DNA from: Turneriella parva DSM 21527
GTDB taxonomy: Bacteria > Spirochaetota > Leptospiria > Turneriellales > Turneriellaceae
DNA: 64,000 nucleotides
Direction: 5' to 3'
NCBI RefSeq assembly: GCF_000266885.1
Contig: NC_018020.1
Span: forward strand, 2,418,001-2,482,000
The translations under genes and the position numbers were made by a program. The notes under the pieces were generated by a model. It was given only the letters and a program-made list of their open reading frames with translations. It did no database searches and had not been told where the DNA came from. The stretch's first letter is position 1; each line of letters begins with the position of its first letter. Of this stretch, positions 8,523 through 17,812 are shown piece by piece.

Positions 8523-8987
8523 ATGCCCCAATCAGCCGAGGTTGAAGAATATTATCTGACAATTTTTTTGGCGCATGGCGAAGAAAGCTCGTGGCACGAA
8601 GTTGCCGAATTTATCGAGCAAAAGCTTGCGCACGAGGTTGTGCCTTACGCCGGGTCGCTCGCCCCTGGCAGAACCGACATACAAAAGCTCGAAGAACTCA
8701 CAGAAGAGTGTGCTTTTGCGATCGTGATGCTCACGGCGAAAGAAAGCGCCGCCCGTTCGCGCGCGAAAATTATCCATGAGATCGGCTTTTGCCAGGGGTC
8801 GTTCGGTCGCGAGAATGTGCTCGTGATGAAAGAAGAGGGGGCACAAGAGATTGAAGAATTGGGTGGAGTGATTTATGTGCCGTTTGCTTCAGGCAATGCC
8901 AAAGCAGCTTTTCAGAGAATTCAGGCAGAGATCGATGCTGCTATCGACAGATTTGAAGACGATGAAGAAGAAGACGATGACGATTAA
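8523..8987 (+). CDS. Stand-alone TIR-like domain protein (CAP12/PycTIR family)
   Basis: A 154-residue protein that is almost entirely one TIR-like predicted nucleotide-binding domain (Pfam CAP12/Pycsar effector TIR): TIFLAHGEESSWHEVAEFIE, GRTDIQKLEELTE, FAIVMLTAKES, then RSRAKIIHEIGFCQG, whose Glu matches the position considered catalytic in NAD-cleaving members, and VIYVPFASG. It ends in an acidic tail of Asp and Glu. Family members in CBASS and Pycsar act as NADase effectors in phage defence, but no cyclase or STING-like partner is nearby, so function is open. ATG 8523 was chosen because the domain starts just after it; an ATG at 8448 would add 25 low-complexity residues. Confidence 0.72.
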   Translation: MPQSAEVEEYYLTIFLAHGEESSWHEVAEFIEQKLAHEVVPYAGSLAPGRTDIQKLEELTEECAFAIVMLTAKESAARSRAKIIHEIGFCQGSFGRENVLVMKEEGAQEIEELGGVIYVPFASGNAKAAFQRIQAEIDAAIDRFEDDEEEDDDD

Positions 8988-8991
8988 GGCG

Positions 8992-11900
8992 TCAATTCTT
9001 GCTCAGCAAGAGTTCGACCGTATTGCAGAATAGCTCCATGCCGTCGGCTTTGGGTATGATGAGTTCGATGCCGGCACTCGCAACCTGTGCCTTCATCGAT
9101 TCGTCGACGTAGCCCGAGGCGAGCGCAACTTTCAGATCGCTGCGAATCTTGTGCGCCTCTTTGGCTACCTGAATGCCCGAGGTTCCGGGCATATTGAAGT
9201 CGCTGATGACGAGATCGATGTCGTCGGGGTTCTCGCGCAGAGCCTGTAGTGCATCTTCGGCGTGCATATAGCCGCTGACACGATAGCCGAGGCGCTGCAG
9301 ATAGATCTTCACGAGCCTGACCATCGACTCTTCGTCGTCGATGAACACTATGTGGCCACCGTGTTTTTCGCCGGCTTTGGTGGCTGCATGATTTTCATCA
9401 GGCCCGGTAGCTGTTTTTTCACCACTGACGAGATAGAGCGAAAACGCAGTGCGCACCCCCGGTTCGCTTTCAACCACCATTACGCCCTGGTGTGCTTCAA
9501 CAATGCCGTGCACAACCGATAGGCCGAGTCCCGTGCCTTCGTTCACGCCCTTGGTCGTGAAAAACGGTTCGAAAATACGTTCGAGAGTGTTTGCCGCGAT
9601 GCCAGGCCCGTTGTCTTCGACGACAATGCGCGTGCACGCGGTGCCGGTATTGATCGTCTTCAATTGCACGTGGCGTTCGCGCAGATCGTCGGTCATGGTG
9701 ACGGTTTCAAGCACCAGAACGATTCTTCCAGGCCGAGCCTGCAGCGCCTGCATGGCGTTCGTGGTGATATTGAGCAGCGCCTGTTCAATTTGCGTCGTGT
9801 CGACGAGCGCTACCGCCGCCGGGTTTCTGATTTCCGTCACGAGCTGAATCGTCTCGGGTAAGTTCGATTTGATGAGACGTGCCACCTCGATGACAATCGG
9901 TGCAATCAAGGTGTTGCGCCGGGCAACCGGTTGCTGCCGGCTAAAGGCCAGCAATTGCTGAACGAGCGCCCTTGCGCGCGCCGCGGATTTCTCAATTTCA
10001 CGCAGCGAGTGCCGTGCTTCAGACCTCTCGTCTGTTTCATCAATTGCAAGGCTGACATTGCCGAGTATGCTTGCGATAATATTGTTGAAGTCGTGTGCAA
10101 TGCCGCCAGCGAGTGTGCCGATCGCCTGTAATTTCCGAGACTGCCGCAGTTGCGTTTCGAGGGCCTCGCGCTTTTCATCGGCAAGTTTCGCTGCGGTGAT
10201 ATCCTGAAAAGTGCCGTAGATTCTGATCACCTTGCCGTCTTTCTTTTCAGCAAAACCCTGCGTCTGCACCCATTTATGTCTGCCCTTTTCGGTGATAATC
10301 GGCAGTTGCAAATCATAAGGAGTGCCTTCGGTCATGGCGGCTTCAACAGCTTTTGCGATCGTGTCGCGCGCTTCGGGCGCGAAGAGATTGATCCCTTCGT
10401 CGAGCGCAGGTTCAACTGCGCTATCCCGTTCTGCAATACGAAATGTTTCCTGTGTCCAGGTCAGCTTCATGCTCTCGAGATCGACCTGCCAGCCACCGGT
10501 TTTGGCCAGGGCTCCCGTGCGTTCGAGCAACTCGCTTGTGCGCCGAAGTTCCGTTTCTGCGCGTTTACGTTCGGTGATATCTGACGAAACCCCGATAATG
10601 CCGATGAGTTTACCGGCATGGTCGGTAATCGGTGCGTTGTGAACCTGTGCGATGAATGTACGGCCGTCGCGCCGCGTCACCAGAAATTCACCACTCCAAG
10701 GCTCGCGCTTCGCGAGCCTCGTCAGAATCTCTTGCGCCTGTTCATGCGACATTTTGGGCATTGTTAAATCTATCACGCTCATGCCGATGGCCTCGCGCGC
10801 GCTGTAACCATAGAGTTCTTCTGCTGCCTTGTTCAAGAACGTGATATTGCCCTGCGGGTCGTTACCTATGACCGATTGGCTGATCGCATTCAAGAGCTGC
10901 GCCTGAAACCGCGCCGCATTTTCGACACGCTTGCGGTCGGTGATGTCTTGCATAATCGACACGAACTGCAGCGGTGAACCTGTGTCGCTGCGCACCGCAG
11001 AGACGCTGAGCTGAACAGGTACCCAGTGGCCGTCTTTATGGCGGTATTGTTTTTCGGTGAAGTACCTATCGCGCCTGCCTTCGAGCATGTCTCGCAACGC
11101 CTGTGAGTCGCGTGCAACATCGTCGGGGTGTGTAATCGCCGGGAAGTTTGTAGCTGTGAGTTCGGCTTCGGTCATGCCGACGATGCGGCAGAGTGCGGCG
11201 TTCACGCGCAAAAATCTGCCGTCAAGGCCAACGAGCGCCATGCCGACGGGTGAAGCAGAAAATGCCTTCTCGAGCATCTGGTCGGCGAGGCGCTTTGCCT
11301 CCCGGGCGCTTTTGCTTTCGGTGATATCGGCCGATACGCCCATGATGCCGATGAGTGCACCCTCAGTATTGGTCATCGGCAGATTCAATACCTGCGCGAG
11401 AAAAGTCGTGCCATCGCGCCGCTTAACCTCAAACTCGCCCGACCATGAATTGCCTGCGGCGAGCTGCTGCATAATTTCATGCGCCTGCTGATCAGAGGCT
11501 TGAGGTACAGTGACCTCATAAATGGGGCGGCCTATGACCTCTTCACTTTTGTAGCCATAAATCTCTTCGGCTGCATGGTTCCAGTAGGTAATAAACCCTG
11601 CCGTATCTGTGCTGATGACTGCCTGCCCGATCGCATCGAGCATCTGGCCCTGAAAGCGCACGCGGTCGGCCGATTGTCTCTGCCCAGTGATATCCATAAA
11701 GACGACCACCAGATAGCGTTTGCCCTGATCGTCAACATGCCGGGTTTTAGTGGTGATAACTGTGTGCGTTTTTCCGGTGGCACCGGTGAGTTTCTCTTCA
11801 CAGGTATGTGGCACACCCGTCTCGAGCACGAGGCGGTCGATGCGTAAAAAATGCTCAATTTCATCGGCCGGCAATTCTTCAATGAGTACCTTGCCGATGA

Positions 11901-12084
11901 TGGCCTCGCGCTGCATTCCGAGAATTTCGCAGGCGGCATCGTTCGCGATCAGAATGCGCGACGCGCTGTCTTTGACCAGCGTTGGTGTGCCTGAGATGTT
12001 CAAGAAATGCCCGAGTTGCGCCTCGACGCTGTCGAATGCCTTTTTCGCCGGGGGGGAGCTTAGGGGTTCAGGTGTGGTGCTCAT
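8992..12084 (-). CDS. Multi-PAS hybrid sensor histidine kinase
   Basis: A 1030-residue cytosolic kinase with no membrane segment. Five PAS domains come in order, the second and fourth close relatives of each other (ISTDTAGFITYWNHAAEEIYGY and the matching GNDPQGNITFLNKAAEELYGY). Then come the H-box IGTLAGGIAHDFNNIIASI, an ATPase domain (ALLNITTNAMQAL, DNGPGIA, GTGLGLSVVHGI) and a C-terminal receiver whose phospho-acceptor is the D of LVISDFNMPGTSG. Such kinases pass phosphate internally and then to a separate partner; none is adjacent. ATG 12084 is preferred to TTG 12108. The stop lies 4 bp from the convergent TIR-like gene. Confidence 0.92.
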   Translation of the reverse strand: MSTTPEPLSSPPAKKAFDSVEAQLGHFLNISGTPTLVKDSASRILIANDAACEILGMQREAIIGKVLIEELPADEIEHFLRIDRLVLETGVPHTCEEKLTGATGKTHTVITTKTRHVDDQGKRYLVVVFMDITGQRQSADRVRFQGQMLDAIGQAVISTDTAGFITYWNHAAEEIYGYKSEEVIGRPIYEVTVPQASDQQAHEIMQQLAAGNSWSGEFEVKRRDGTTFLAQVLNLPMTNTEGALIGIMGVSADITESKSAREAKRLADQMLEKAFSASPVGMALVGLDGRFLRVNAALCRIVGMTEAELTATNFPAITHPDDVARDSQALRDMLEGRRDRYFTEKQYRHKDGHWVPVQLSVSAVRSDTGSPLQFVSIMQDITDRKRVENAARFQAQLLNAISQSVIGNDPQGNITFLNKAAEELYGYSAREAIGMSVIDLTMPKMSHEQAQEILTRLAKREPWSGEFLVTRRDGRTFIAQVHNAPITDHAGKLIGIIGVSSDITERKRAETELRRTSELLERTGALAKTGGWQVDLESMKLTWTQETFRIAERDSAVEPALDEGINLFAPEARDTIAKAVEAAMTEGTPYDLQLPIITEKGRHKWVQTQGFAEKKDGKVIRIYGTFQDITAAKLADEKREALETQLRQSRKLQAIGTLAGGIAHDFNNIIASILGNVSLAIDETDERSEARHSLREIEKSAARARALVQQLLAFSRQQPVARRNTLIAPIVIEVARLIKSNLPETIQLVTEIRNPAAVALVDTTQIEQALLNITTNAMQALQARPGRIVLVLETVTMTDDLRERHVQLKTINTGTACTRIVVEDNGPGIAANTLERIFEPFFTTKGVNEGTGLGLSVVHGIVEAHQGVMVVESEPGVRTAFSLYLVSGEKTATGPDENHAATKAGEKHGGHIVFIDDEESMVRLVKIYLQRLGYRVSGYMHAEDALQALRENPDDIDLVISDFNMPGTSGIQVAKEAHKIRSDLKVALASGYVDESMKAQVASAGIELIIPKADGMELFCNTVELLLSKN

Positions 12085-12208
12085 AGGCAGTCTAAAGGCA
12101 GCGGGCAATTAGGGGGCCGGGTACTCAGCGCTGCAAGTCGTTTTCTCTTTAATTGTTAATTGTAGTTTGCGCGCCGACGCCACCTCAAAAATCGCTCTCA
12201 CATCACGC

Positions 12209-12236
12209 GGCCGGGGGCGGCAACGCTGCCCCGGCC
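12209..12236. other. GC-rich hairpin in the korA leader
   Basis: GGCCGGGG at 12209-12216 pairs with CCCCGGCC at 12229-12236, with further partial pairing inside. It lies 20 bp before the korA start. It could shape the 5' end of the korAB mRNA or stop read-through from upstream; no U-tract follows, so it is not a standard terminator. Confidence 0.4.
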
Positions 12237-12256
12237 CAAATAAACCTCGAGGGCAA

Positions 12257-14119
12257 ATGCAGGCAGAAATTACTCAATCCGCAAAATCGAAAAAGACCTT
12301 GCACGGCGCGACCGTACGCTTCACCGGTGACTCGGGCGACGGCATGCAGCTCGTCGGTGCACAGTTCACCTCTGTGACCGGGCTTGCCGGCAACGACGTG
12401 ATGACGTTTCCCGACTTTCCCGCTGAGATTCGCGCGCCGCAGGGTACGACCGCGGGCGTTTCAGGTTTTCAGGTGCACTTCGGCGATCATCACATCTATA
12501 CGCCTGGTGACAAGGTCGATGTGCTCGTGGCGATGAACCCGGCAGCTCTCAAGGCGAACCTCAAAGACCTGCGCGAGCGCGGAGTGTTGCTCGTCAATTC
12601 AGACGAGTTCGATGAAAAAAATCTGACCAAGGTCGATTACAAATCGAATCCGCTCGACGACGAGGCGCTTAAAGAAAAATACCGGCTGATCGCCGCGCCG
12701 ATTACCGAATCGACACGGCGAGCTCTTGCAGAGTCGGGCCTGACCACCAAAGAAATCGATCGCTGCAAAAACTTTTTTGCCCTGGGCCTGACGTACTGGA
12801 TGTACCAGCGCGACATCGAAAAAACGAAAAAGTGGCTAGAACAGCAATTCGCAAAAAAGCCGCACCTCGCAAAAGCAAATATACAGGTTCTCGAAGCGGG
12901 CTACCACTTCGCCGAAACGACAGAACTATTCGACGTCTCTTACGAAATTACCAAAGCGAAGTTCGAACCGGGAACCTACCGCAACATCACCGGTAACTCG
13001 GCGCTGGCGCTCGGTCTCGTCGCGGCGACCGACCTTTCGGGACTGCCCGCTCTGTACGCCGGTTATCCGATTACTCCCGCGTCAGACATTTTGCATGAGA
13101 TCGCGAAGTACAAAAACTTTAACATCAAAACTTTTCAGACCGAAGACGAGATCGCAGCCATCTGCGCTGCGCTTGGCGCTTCATACGGCGGCTCGCTTGG
13201 CATCACTGCTTCGTCGGGCCCGGGCATCGCGCTGAAGTCAGAGGCGATTAACCTCGCGGTGATGACTGAACTGCCGGTGGTGATCATCGACGTGCAGCGT
13301 GGCGGCCCTTCGACCGGCATGCCGACGAAGAACGAACAGACCGACCTCTTGATGGCGCTCTACGGCCGTAACGGTGAAAGCCCGGTGCCGGTCGTGGCAG
13401 CCGCTTCACCATCAGATTGTTTCGATGCAGCTATCGAGGCGACGCGCATCGCGCTGAAATTTATGACTCCGGTTTTTCTTCTGTCAGATGCTTACATCGC
13501 CAACAGCTCAGAACCATGGAAACTACCCGAAGTGGAAAACCTGCCCGAGATCGAAACGAACAAGATTGAAAGAGGCGAATCGCGCGAAGGCTTCAAGGTT
13601 TATGGGCGCGACCCCGAAACGCTCGCGCGCCGTTGGCCGATACCCGGCACGCCGGGCTTCGAGCACCGCATCGGCGGCATCGAAAAAGATGAAAACGGCA
13701 ACATCAACTACGACCCTGATAACCATGACAAAATGGTGAATCTGCGCCAGGCGAAGATCAACAAGATTGCCGATTTTATTCCCGAGCTCACAGCCTTTCC
13801 CGAACAAAAGGGGGGATTACTGGTGCTCGGCTGGGGTTCGACGTACGGAGCCATTCGCGAAGCGGTGCTGCGGGTACGCTCGCAGGGGTTCAGCGTCTCG
13901 CACGCACACCTCAAATACCTGAATCCGTTTCCGCGTAACATCGAAAAGGTACTGCGCTCGTTCGAAAAGGTCTTGATACCCGAGCTCAACATGGGACAAC
14001 TCGCGCTCCTCATTCGCGGCAAATACCTCGTGCCCGCGACGCAGTACAACAAGGTGCGCGGCAGACCTTTCGGCATCGAAGAACTCGAACAGGTCATCAT
14101 CGACACGCTGAAAAAATAA
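12257..14119 (+). CDS. korA: 2-oxoacid:ferredoxin oxidoreductase, fused gamma-alpha subunit
   Basis: A 620-residue protein. Residues about 15-190 form the gamma domain (GATVRFTGDSGDGMQLVG), and the rest is the alpha domain with GYPITPASDILHEIA, TEDEIAAICAALGASYGG and QRGGPSTGMPTKNEQTDL, characteristic of the KorA/two-subunit type. With KorB it oxidatively decarboxylates 2-oxoglutarate (or a related oxoacid) with CoA and reduces ferredoxin in the cytosol. ATG 12257 follows GAGGG at proper spacing; an upstream in-frame start at 12167 adds 30 residues of doubtful coding character and is rejected. The stop is 11 bp before korB. Substrate choice between 2-oxoglutarate and pyruvate is inferred from the two-subunit layout. 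Confidence 0.9.
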   Translation: MQAEITQSAKSKKTLHGATVRFTGDSGDGMQLVGAQFTSVTGLAGNDVMTFPDFPAEIRAPQGTTAGVSGFQVHFGDHHIYTPGDKVDVLVAMNPAALKANLKDLRERGVLLVNSDEFDEKNLTKVDYKSNPLDDEALKEKYRLIAAPITESTRRALAESGLTTKEIDRCKNFFALGLTYWMYQRDIEKTKKWLEQQFAKKPHLAKANIQVLEAGYHFAETTELFDVSYEITKAKFEPGTYRNITGNSALALGLVAATDLSGLPALYAGYPITPASDILHEIAKYKNFNIKTFQTEDEIAAICAALGASYGGSLGITASSGPGIALKSEAINLAVMTELPVVIIDVQRGGPSTGMPTKNEQTDLLMALYGRNGESPVPVVAAASPSDCFDAAIEATRIALKFMTPVFLLSDAYIANSSEPWKLPEVENLPEIETNKIERGESREGFKVYGRDPETLARRWPIPGTPGFEHRIGGIEKDENGNINYDPDNHDKMVNLRQAKINKIADFIPELTAFPEQKGGLLVLGWGSTYGAIREAVLRVRSQGFSVSHAHLKYLNPFPRNIEKVLRSFEKVLIPELNMGQLALLIRGKYLVPATQYNKVRGRPFGIEELEQVIIDTLKK

Positions 14120-14130
14120 GGATCGCAAAA

Positions 14131-15135
14131 ATGGCAGAAACAGCTACACTCACAAAAAAAGATTTTGCTTCAGACCAAACGGTGCGCTGGTGCCCCGGCT
14201 GCGGCGACTACGGTATTTTGACCGCGGTGCAAAAGACGATGCCCGAACTCGGCATACCGCGCGAGAACATCGCGTTCATTTCGGGCATCGGTTGTTCGTC
14301 GCGTTTTCCCTATTACATGAACACCTATGGCTTTCACACGATTCACGGCCGCGCGCCGGCGATTGCTTCGGGCCTGAAACTCACGCGCCGCGACCTCTCA
14401 GTGTGGATGGTCACGGGCGACGGCGATGCGCTTTCGATCGGGGGCAACCACCTGATTCACATTTTGCGCCGCAACCTCGACATCAACATTCTGCTCTTCA
14501 ACAATGAAATCTATGGCCTGACGAAGGGCCAGTATTCACCCACGAGCGCGAAGGGTACAGTTGCGAAATCGACTCCCGACGGGTCGCTCGACACGCCGTT
14601 TTCGCCGCTGCGCCTCGCGATCGGTGCAGGCGGTTCGTTTCTCGCGCGCACGTACGACAAAGACATGAAGCACATGGAAAAAACGGTGAAGCAGGCGCAT
14701 CTGCACAAAGGCACTTCATTCGTCGAAGTTCTGCAGAACTGCGTGATATTCAACGACGAAGTTTTTGAACCGGTCGTTGGCAAAGAAAACCGCCACAACA
14801 CGATGATCTTTGTCGAGCACGGCCAGAAAATGCTATTCGGCAAAGACAACGAAAAAGGCCTCAAGCTCAACCACGGCACATTCGAAGTCGTGTCGGCGGT
14901 CGATAACCCAGATCAGGTAGCTGTCTATAACGAGAGCGATCCGCATTTTTTACAGACATTCGAAGCGGTTGGCGGCAAAAACGGCATTCCGGTACCGTTC
15001 GGAGTGCTCTTCAAGCAGGCGCGCAGCATCTACGAAGAAGATGTCGAAGAGCAGGTGCAGAACGTCGTCGCCAAAAAGGGTCGTGGCGATCTGCGCAAGC
15101 TGCTCGCCGCCGGCGAAACCTGGCAAGTAACTTAG
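14131..15135 (+). CDS. korB: 2-oxoacid:ferredoxin oxidoreductase, beta (TPP) subunit
   Basis: A 334-residue thiamine-diphosphate subunit: VRWCPGCGDYGIL with two of the cluster-ligand Cys, GIGCSSRFPYYM with another, and the TPP/Mg motif GDGDALSIGGNHLIH followed by NNEIYGLTKGQ. Length and motifs match KorB-type beta subunits. AAGGATCGCAAAA precedes the ATG. It forms the active centre with KorA and passes electrons to ferredoxin, consistent with an organism that runs its oxoacid step without a lipoate dehydrogenase complex. Its 3' end overlaps the convergent barrel gene by 4 bp. Confidence 0.92.
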   Translation: MAETATLTKKDFASDQTVRWCPGCGDYGILTAVQKTMPELGIPRENIAFISGIGCSSRFPYYMNTYGFHTIHGRAPAIASGLKLTRRDLSVWMVTGDGDALSIGGNHLIHILRRNLDINILLFNNEIYGLTKGQYSPTSAKGTVAKSTPDGSLDTPFSPLRLAIGAGGSFLARTYDKDMKHMEKTVKQAHLHKGTSFVEVLQNCVIFNDEVFEPVVGKENRHNTMIFVEHGQKMLFGKDNEKGLKLNHGTFEVVSAVDNPDQVAVYNESDPHFLQTFEAVGGKNGIPVPFGVLFKQARSIYEEDVEEQVQNVVAKKGRGDLRKLLAAGETWQVT

Positions 15136-15920
15136 GGATCTCTGTGTAGCAAATCGTCGTGGTCTGTTTCGGCTGCCTTCGCTGAGCCGAACGTCTGCGT
15201 CACCCACAGCGTTGCCGTGTGGTAGTGGTAGAATGTCGCAGGTGTGGATGCAGGTACGTAACGGTACATGTAACCTGTTTGAATCGTCATCGAGTTCACC
15301 TGGTAGCCGAGCATGAACCAGGTGCGAACCTGGTCGAGCTGGTTGCCGGTAATCTGCGGCGCAAAATTCAAGAGCACCTCGTTACCCACAACAAAAAACG
15401 GCGCCTCATTGAAAAGTTTGAGCCCCGTAATCGGTCGGCGAAAGGCAATCATGTAACGAATGCGGTGGTTAAACACAAATCCCGATTCGGTTTCGCCGTT
15501 CGCCACATTCTGTCTGAACCGTGAATCGTAACGCAGGCGGTGGCTGAACGTGTATTTGGTGCTGAGCGGCAGGTGCATCAAGAGCTGCGCCCACGGCCGG
15601 TGTTCAAACCGGTCGAGCCTGTCTGATCCCGAACCGGGGGTCGTGAGGTAGCCCCACGCATAACCGCCGGTGACGCTCACCTGCTGGCTCAGGTGCCGGG
15701 TAAAACCATGCCGCGACAAAAAGAAGGATGTCGGTACGTAATGCCAGTCGTTCCAGAGCGAATTCTTTTCGCTCAGGCGGTACGAGGTGATATAACCGAG
15801 CCAGCCCTGCGGGCTGACTTCATCGGTGCGGTTAACTGCATACGCCGTGTTTTGGCTGATATGAGCGGCGAGCAAGAACGCCGCGAGCGGTCTGGCAAAG
15901 GGTAATCTATAGATCCTCAT
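15132..15920 (-). CDS. DUF2490-like outer-membrane beta-barrel protein
   Basis: A 262-residue exported protein. An N-terminal signal ([22 protein letters not shown]) is followed by alternating aromatic strands such as [25 protein letters not shown] and [17 protein letters not shown], typical of the DUF2490 family, whose function is unknown. The ATG at 15920 overlaps the stop of the dihydroorotase gene as ATGA, so the two are translationally coupled even though their functions look unrelated; a longer in-frame start at 15935 is less likely. Location in the outer membrane is inferred from strand pattern and signal. Confidence 0.68.
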   Translation of the reverse strand: MRIYRLPFARPLAAFLLAAHISQNTAYAVNRTDEVSPQGWLGYITSYRLSEKNSLWNDWHYVPTSFFLSRHGFTRHLSQQVSVTGGYAWGYLTTPGSGSDRLDRFEHRPWAQLLMHLPLSTKYTFSHRLRYDSRFRQNVANGETESGFVFNHRIRYMIAFRRPITGLKLFNEAPFFVVGNEVLLNFAPQITGNQLDQVRTWFMLGYQVNSMTIQTGYMYRYVPASTPATFYHYHTATLWVTQTFGSAKAAETDHDDLLHRDP

Positions 15921-16966
15921 GAAACGATTTGCCATTCGGTTTGGCCGCCGGCGCGCAAAGGTACAATGGTCTGATCGCCGAATGGAAATTCATGGGGTAT
16001 TGCCTTGGGTTTCTTGATCAGGGTGACAGACTTCGAGTTGAGGGGCAGACCGTAAAACTGCGGCCCGAATTCTGACATGAAACCCTGCAATCTGTCGAGC
16101 GCGCCGGCTGCGTCGAAAACTTCTGCGTAGAGTTCAATGCCTGCGTTGGCAGTGTACATGCCGGCGCAGCCGCAGGCGTTTTCTTTGGTGTGTTTTGCAT
16201 GCGGCGCGCTGTCGGTGCCGATGAAAAACTTTTTGCTACCCGAAGTTGCCGCTGCGACGAGCCGCTGCCGGTGCTCTTCGCGCTTCAACACCGGCAGGCA
16301 GTAGTGGTGCGGTCTGATGCCACCGGCAAACAGTTCGTTGCGGTTCATGAGCAGATGGTGCGCGGTGATTGTGGCAGCGACGCGGCCAGCCGCCGCTTCG
16401 ACAAAATCGGCCGCCTCGCGGGTAGTAATGTGCTCGAAAACGACACGCAGCGTCGGGAACTTCTGGATGATCGCCGTCAGTTCAGTTTCCAGAAAAACTT
16501 TTTCGCGGTCGAATACATCGACATTGGCATCCGTCACTTCACCGTGAACGAGCAAGGGCAAGTCAACTTCTTGCATCGCCTCAAGCACGGGATATATTGC
16601 GGCGAGCGCGCTCACCCCGGCTTCGCTGTTGGTCGTCGCACCTGCAGGGTAGAGTTTCACCGCATGCACAATGCCGCTCGCTTTGGCACGGCGAATTTCG
16701 GCAGGCGTCGTGTTGGCGGTGAGGTACAGAGTCATCAGCGGCTCGAACTGCAGGCCCGCAGGTAGCGCGGCGAGAATGCGTTCACGGTAGCCCATCGCTT
16801 CGGCCACTGTCGTCACCGGCGGTTTAAGGTTCGGCATGACGATTGCGCGCGCAAAGCGTTCGGCGGTGTGCGGCAGAACTGCGGCCAGGGCTGCACCGTC
16901 GCGCAGGTGCAGGTGCCAGTCGTCGGGCTGAATAATCGTGATTGTGGTACCGGCGGCTGCAGGCAT
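15917..16966 (-). CDS. pyrC: Dihydroorotase
   Basis: A 349-residue enzyme matching the E. coli-type (type II) PyrC in length (348) and throughout its sequence: [11 protein letters not shown] with two zinc-ligand His, [12 protein letters not shown] with the carboxylated Lys, [20 protein letters not shown], and [20 protein letters not shown] containing the catalytic Asp. It closes N-carbamoyl-aspartate to dihydroorotate in pyrimidine synthesis. The ATG at 16966 gives the usual length; a GTG nine codons upstream exists and neither start has a clear ribosome site. It is divergent from the RNA methylase gene, so the 80 bp between them should hold both promoters. Confidence 0.95.
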   Translation of the reverse strand: MPAAAGTTITIIQPDDWHLHLRDGAALAAVLPHTAERFARAIVMPNLKPPVTTVAEAMGYRERILAALPAGLQFEPLMTLYLTANTTPAEIRRAKASGIVHAVKLYPAGATTNSEAGVSALAAIYPVLEAMQEVDLPLLVHGEVTDANVDVFDREKVFLETELTAIIQKFPTLRVVFEHITTREAADFVEAAAGRVAATITAHHLLMNRNELFAGGIRPHHYCLPVLKREEHRQRLVAAATSGSKKFFIGTDSAPHAKHTKENACGCAGMYTANAGIELYAEVFDAAGALDRLQGFMSEFGPQFYGLPLNSKSVTLIKKPKAIPHEFPFGDQTIVPLRAGGQTEWQIVS

Positions 16967-17046
16967 GCAGCGAAAATGACCCGCGAAACACACCTACAAG
17001 TGCAAAAGTGCGCGCCACTGCATCAGCCGAATGCGAACATTCCGGG

Positions 17047-17802
17047 GTGCAGAATAACCTGCTGACGATCTGCGGCCTATCGACCGTGCGTGCCTTGGCT
17101 GCGGCGGCACCTGAGCGCATCGAGCGTCTGTTTTTCGATGAGACCAACGCACCCCGGTTTGCAGAAGTCTGCAGATATCTTTCGCAAAAGCGCAAGATCT
17201 ACCGCCTGGTTACACCGGCCGAGCTGAAAAAGATTACCGATACCTCACACCACCAGGGTGTTGCTGCGGTGATTCATGCACCCGAGCCGCTGCGTCTTGA
17301 AGGGCTCGAGCTTTCGCACAGCACGCTGTGTCTGCATGACGTTAAAAATCCGCACAATGTTGGCGCCATATTACGCACAACGGCCTTCTTTGGAGTGCGC
17401 GACGTCATCTTCAGCCGCAAATCTTATGACGCGGCAATGACTGCGTCAGCCTGGCGTGTTGCTGAAGGCGGCGTCTCACTCACGCACTGTTATGTGTACG
17501 AAGATGCCCACGATTTATTTTCGCGGGCCAAAATGCTGGGCTGGTGGTGCGCTGCGGCGGTCAGGCCCGAAAAGGGCAGGTTACCTTCGCTTGAATCAAT
17601 CTGTGTGCGCGCTGGCAGGGCGCACGTTGTCGCATGCCTGGGCAACGAAGAAGAGGGTCTGCCGGGAGCTTTTGTCGCCGGTTGTGGCTATAAGTTCACG
17701 ATTTTGGGGTCTGGCAGCGTGGAGTCACTGAACGTTTCAGTGACCGCCGCCCTTTGTCTTGAGAAAATGTCGCGAAATTACTCTGGCCTTCGGCCAGAGT
17801 AA
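17047..17802 (+). CDS. SpoU/TrmH-family RNA 2'-O-methyltransferase
   Basis: About 251 residues. An N-terminal substrate-binding part (LTICGLSTVRALAAAAP) is followed by the knotted SPOUT domain with its three motifs: DVKNPHNVGAILRTTAFFG, VACLGNEEEGLP, and SVESLNVSVTAALCL. The family methylates ribose 2'-OH in rRNA or tRNA with S-adenosylmethionine; the target cannot be read from the sequence. No ATG fits: the domain starts just after a GTG at 17047, whereas the longer frame from 16942 would overlap pyrC with unlikely protein, so GTG is chosen with moderate certainty. The stop codon is part of a terminator stem. Confidence 0.85.
   Translation: MQNNLLTICGLSTVRALAAAAPERIERLFFDETNAPRFAEVCRYLSQKRKIYRLVTPAELKKITDTSHHQGVAAVIHAPEPLRLEGLELSHSTLCLHDVKNPHNVGAILRTTAFFGVRDVIFSRKSYDAAMTASAWRVAEGGVSLTHCYVYEDAHDLFSRAKMLGWWCAAAVRPEKGRLPSLESICVRAGRAHVVACLGNEEEGLPGAFVAGCGYKFTILGSGSVESLNVSVTAALCLEKMSRNYSGLRPE
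17778..17802. terminator. Bidirectional terminator between the RNA methylase and pspA genes
   Basis: TTACTCTGGCC at 17778-17788 and GGCCAGAGTAA at 17792-17802 form an exact 11-bp stem with a TTC loop; TTTCATTC follows on the plus strand. It includes the stop codon of the methylase gene and lies between two convergent genes. Confidence 0.7.
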
Positions 17803-17812
17803 TTTCATTCAA

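Noticed and set aside
8523-12084. A CBASS or Pycsar defence operon around the TIR-like gene
   Set aside because: No cyclase, STING or HORMA-type gene is nearby and the neighbours face the other way.
12167-12256. N-terminal extension of KorA
   Set aside because: The 30 extra residues come from a GC-rich hairpin region; GAGGG before ATG 12257 and the domain start favour the shorter form.
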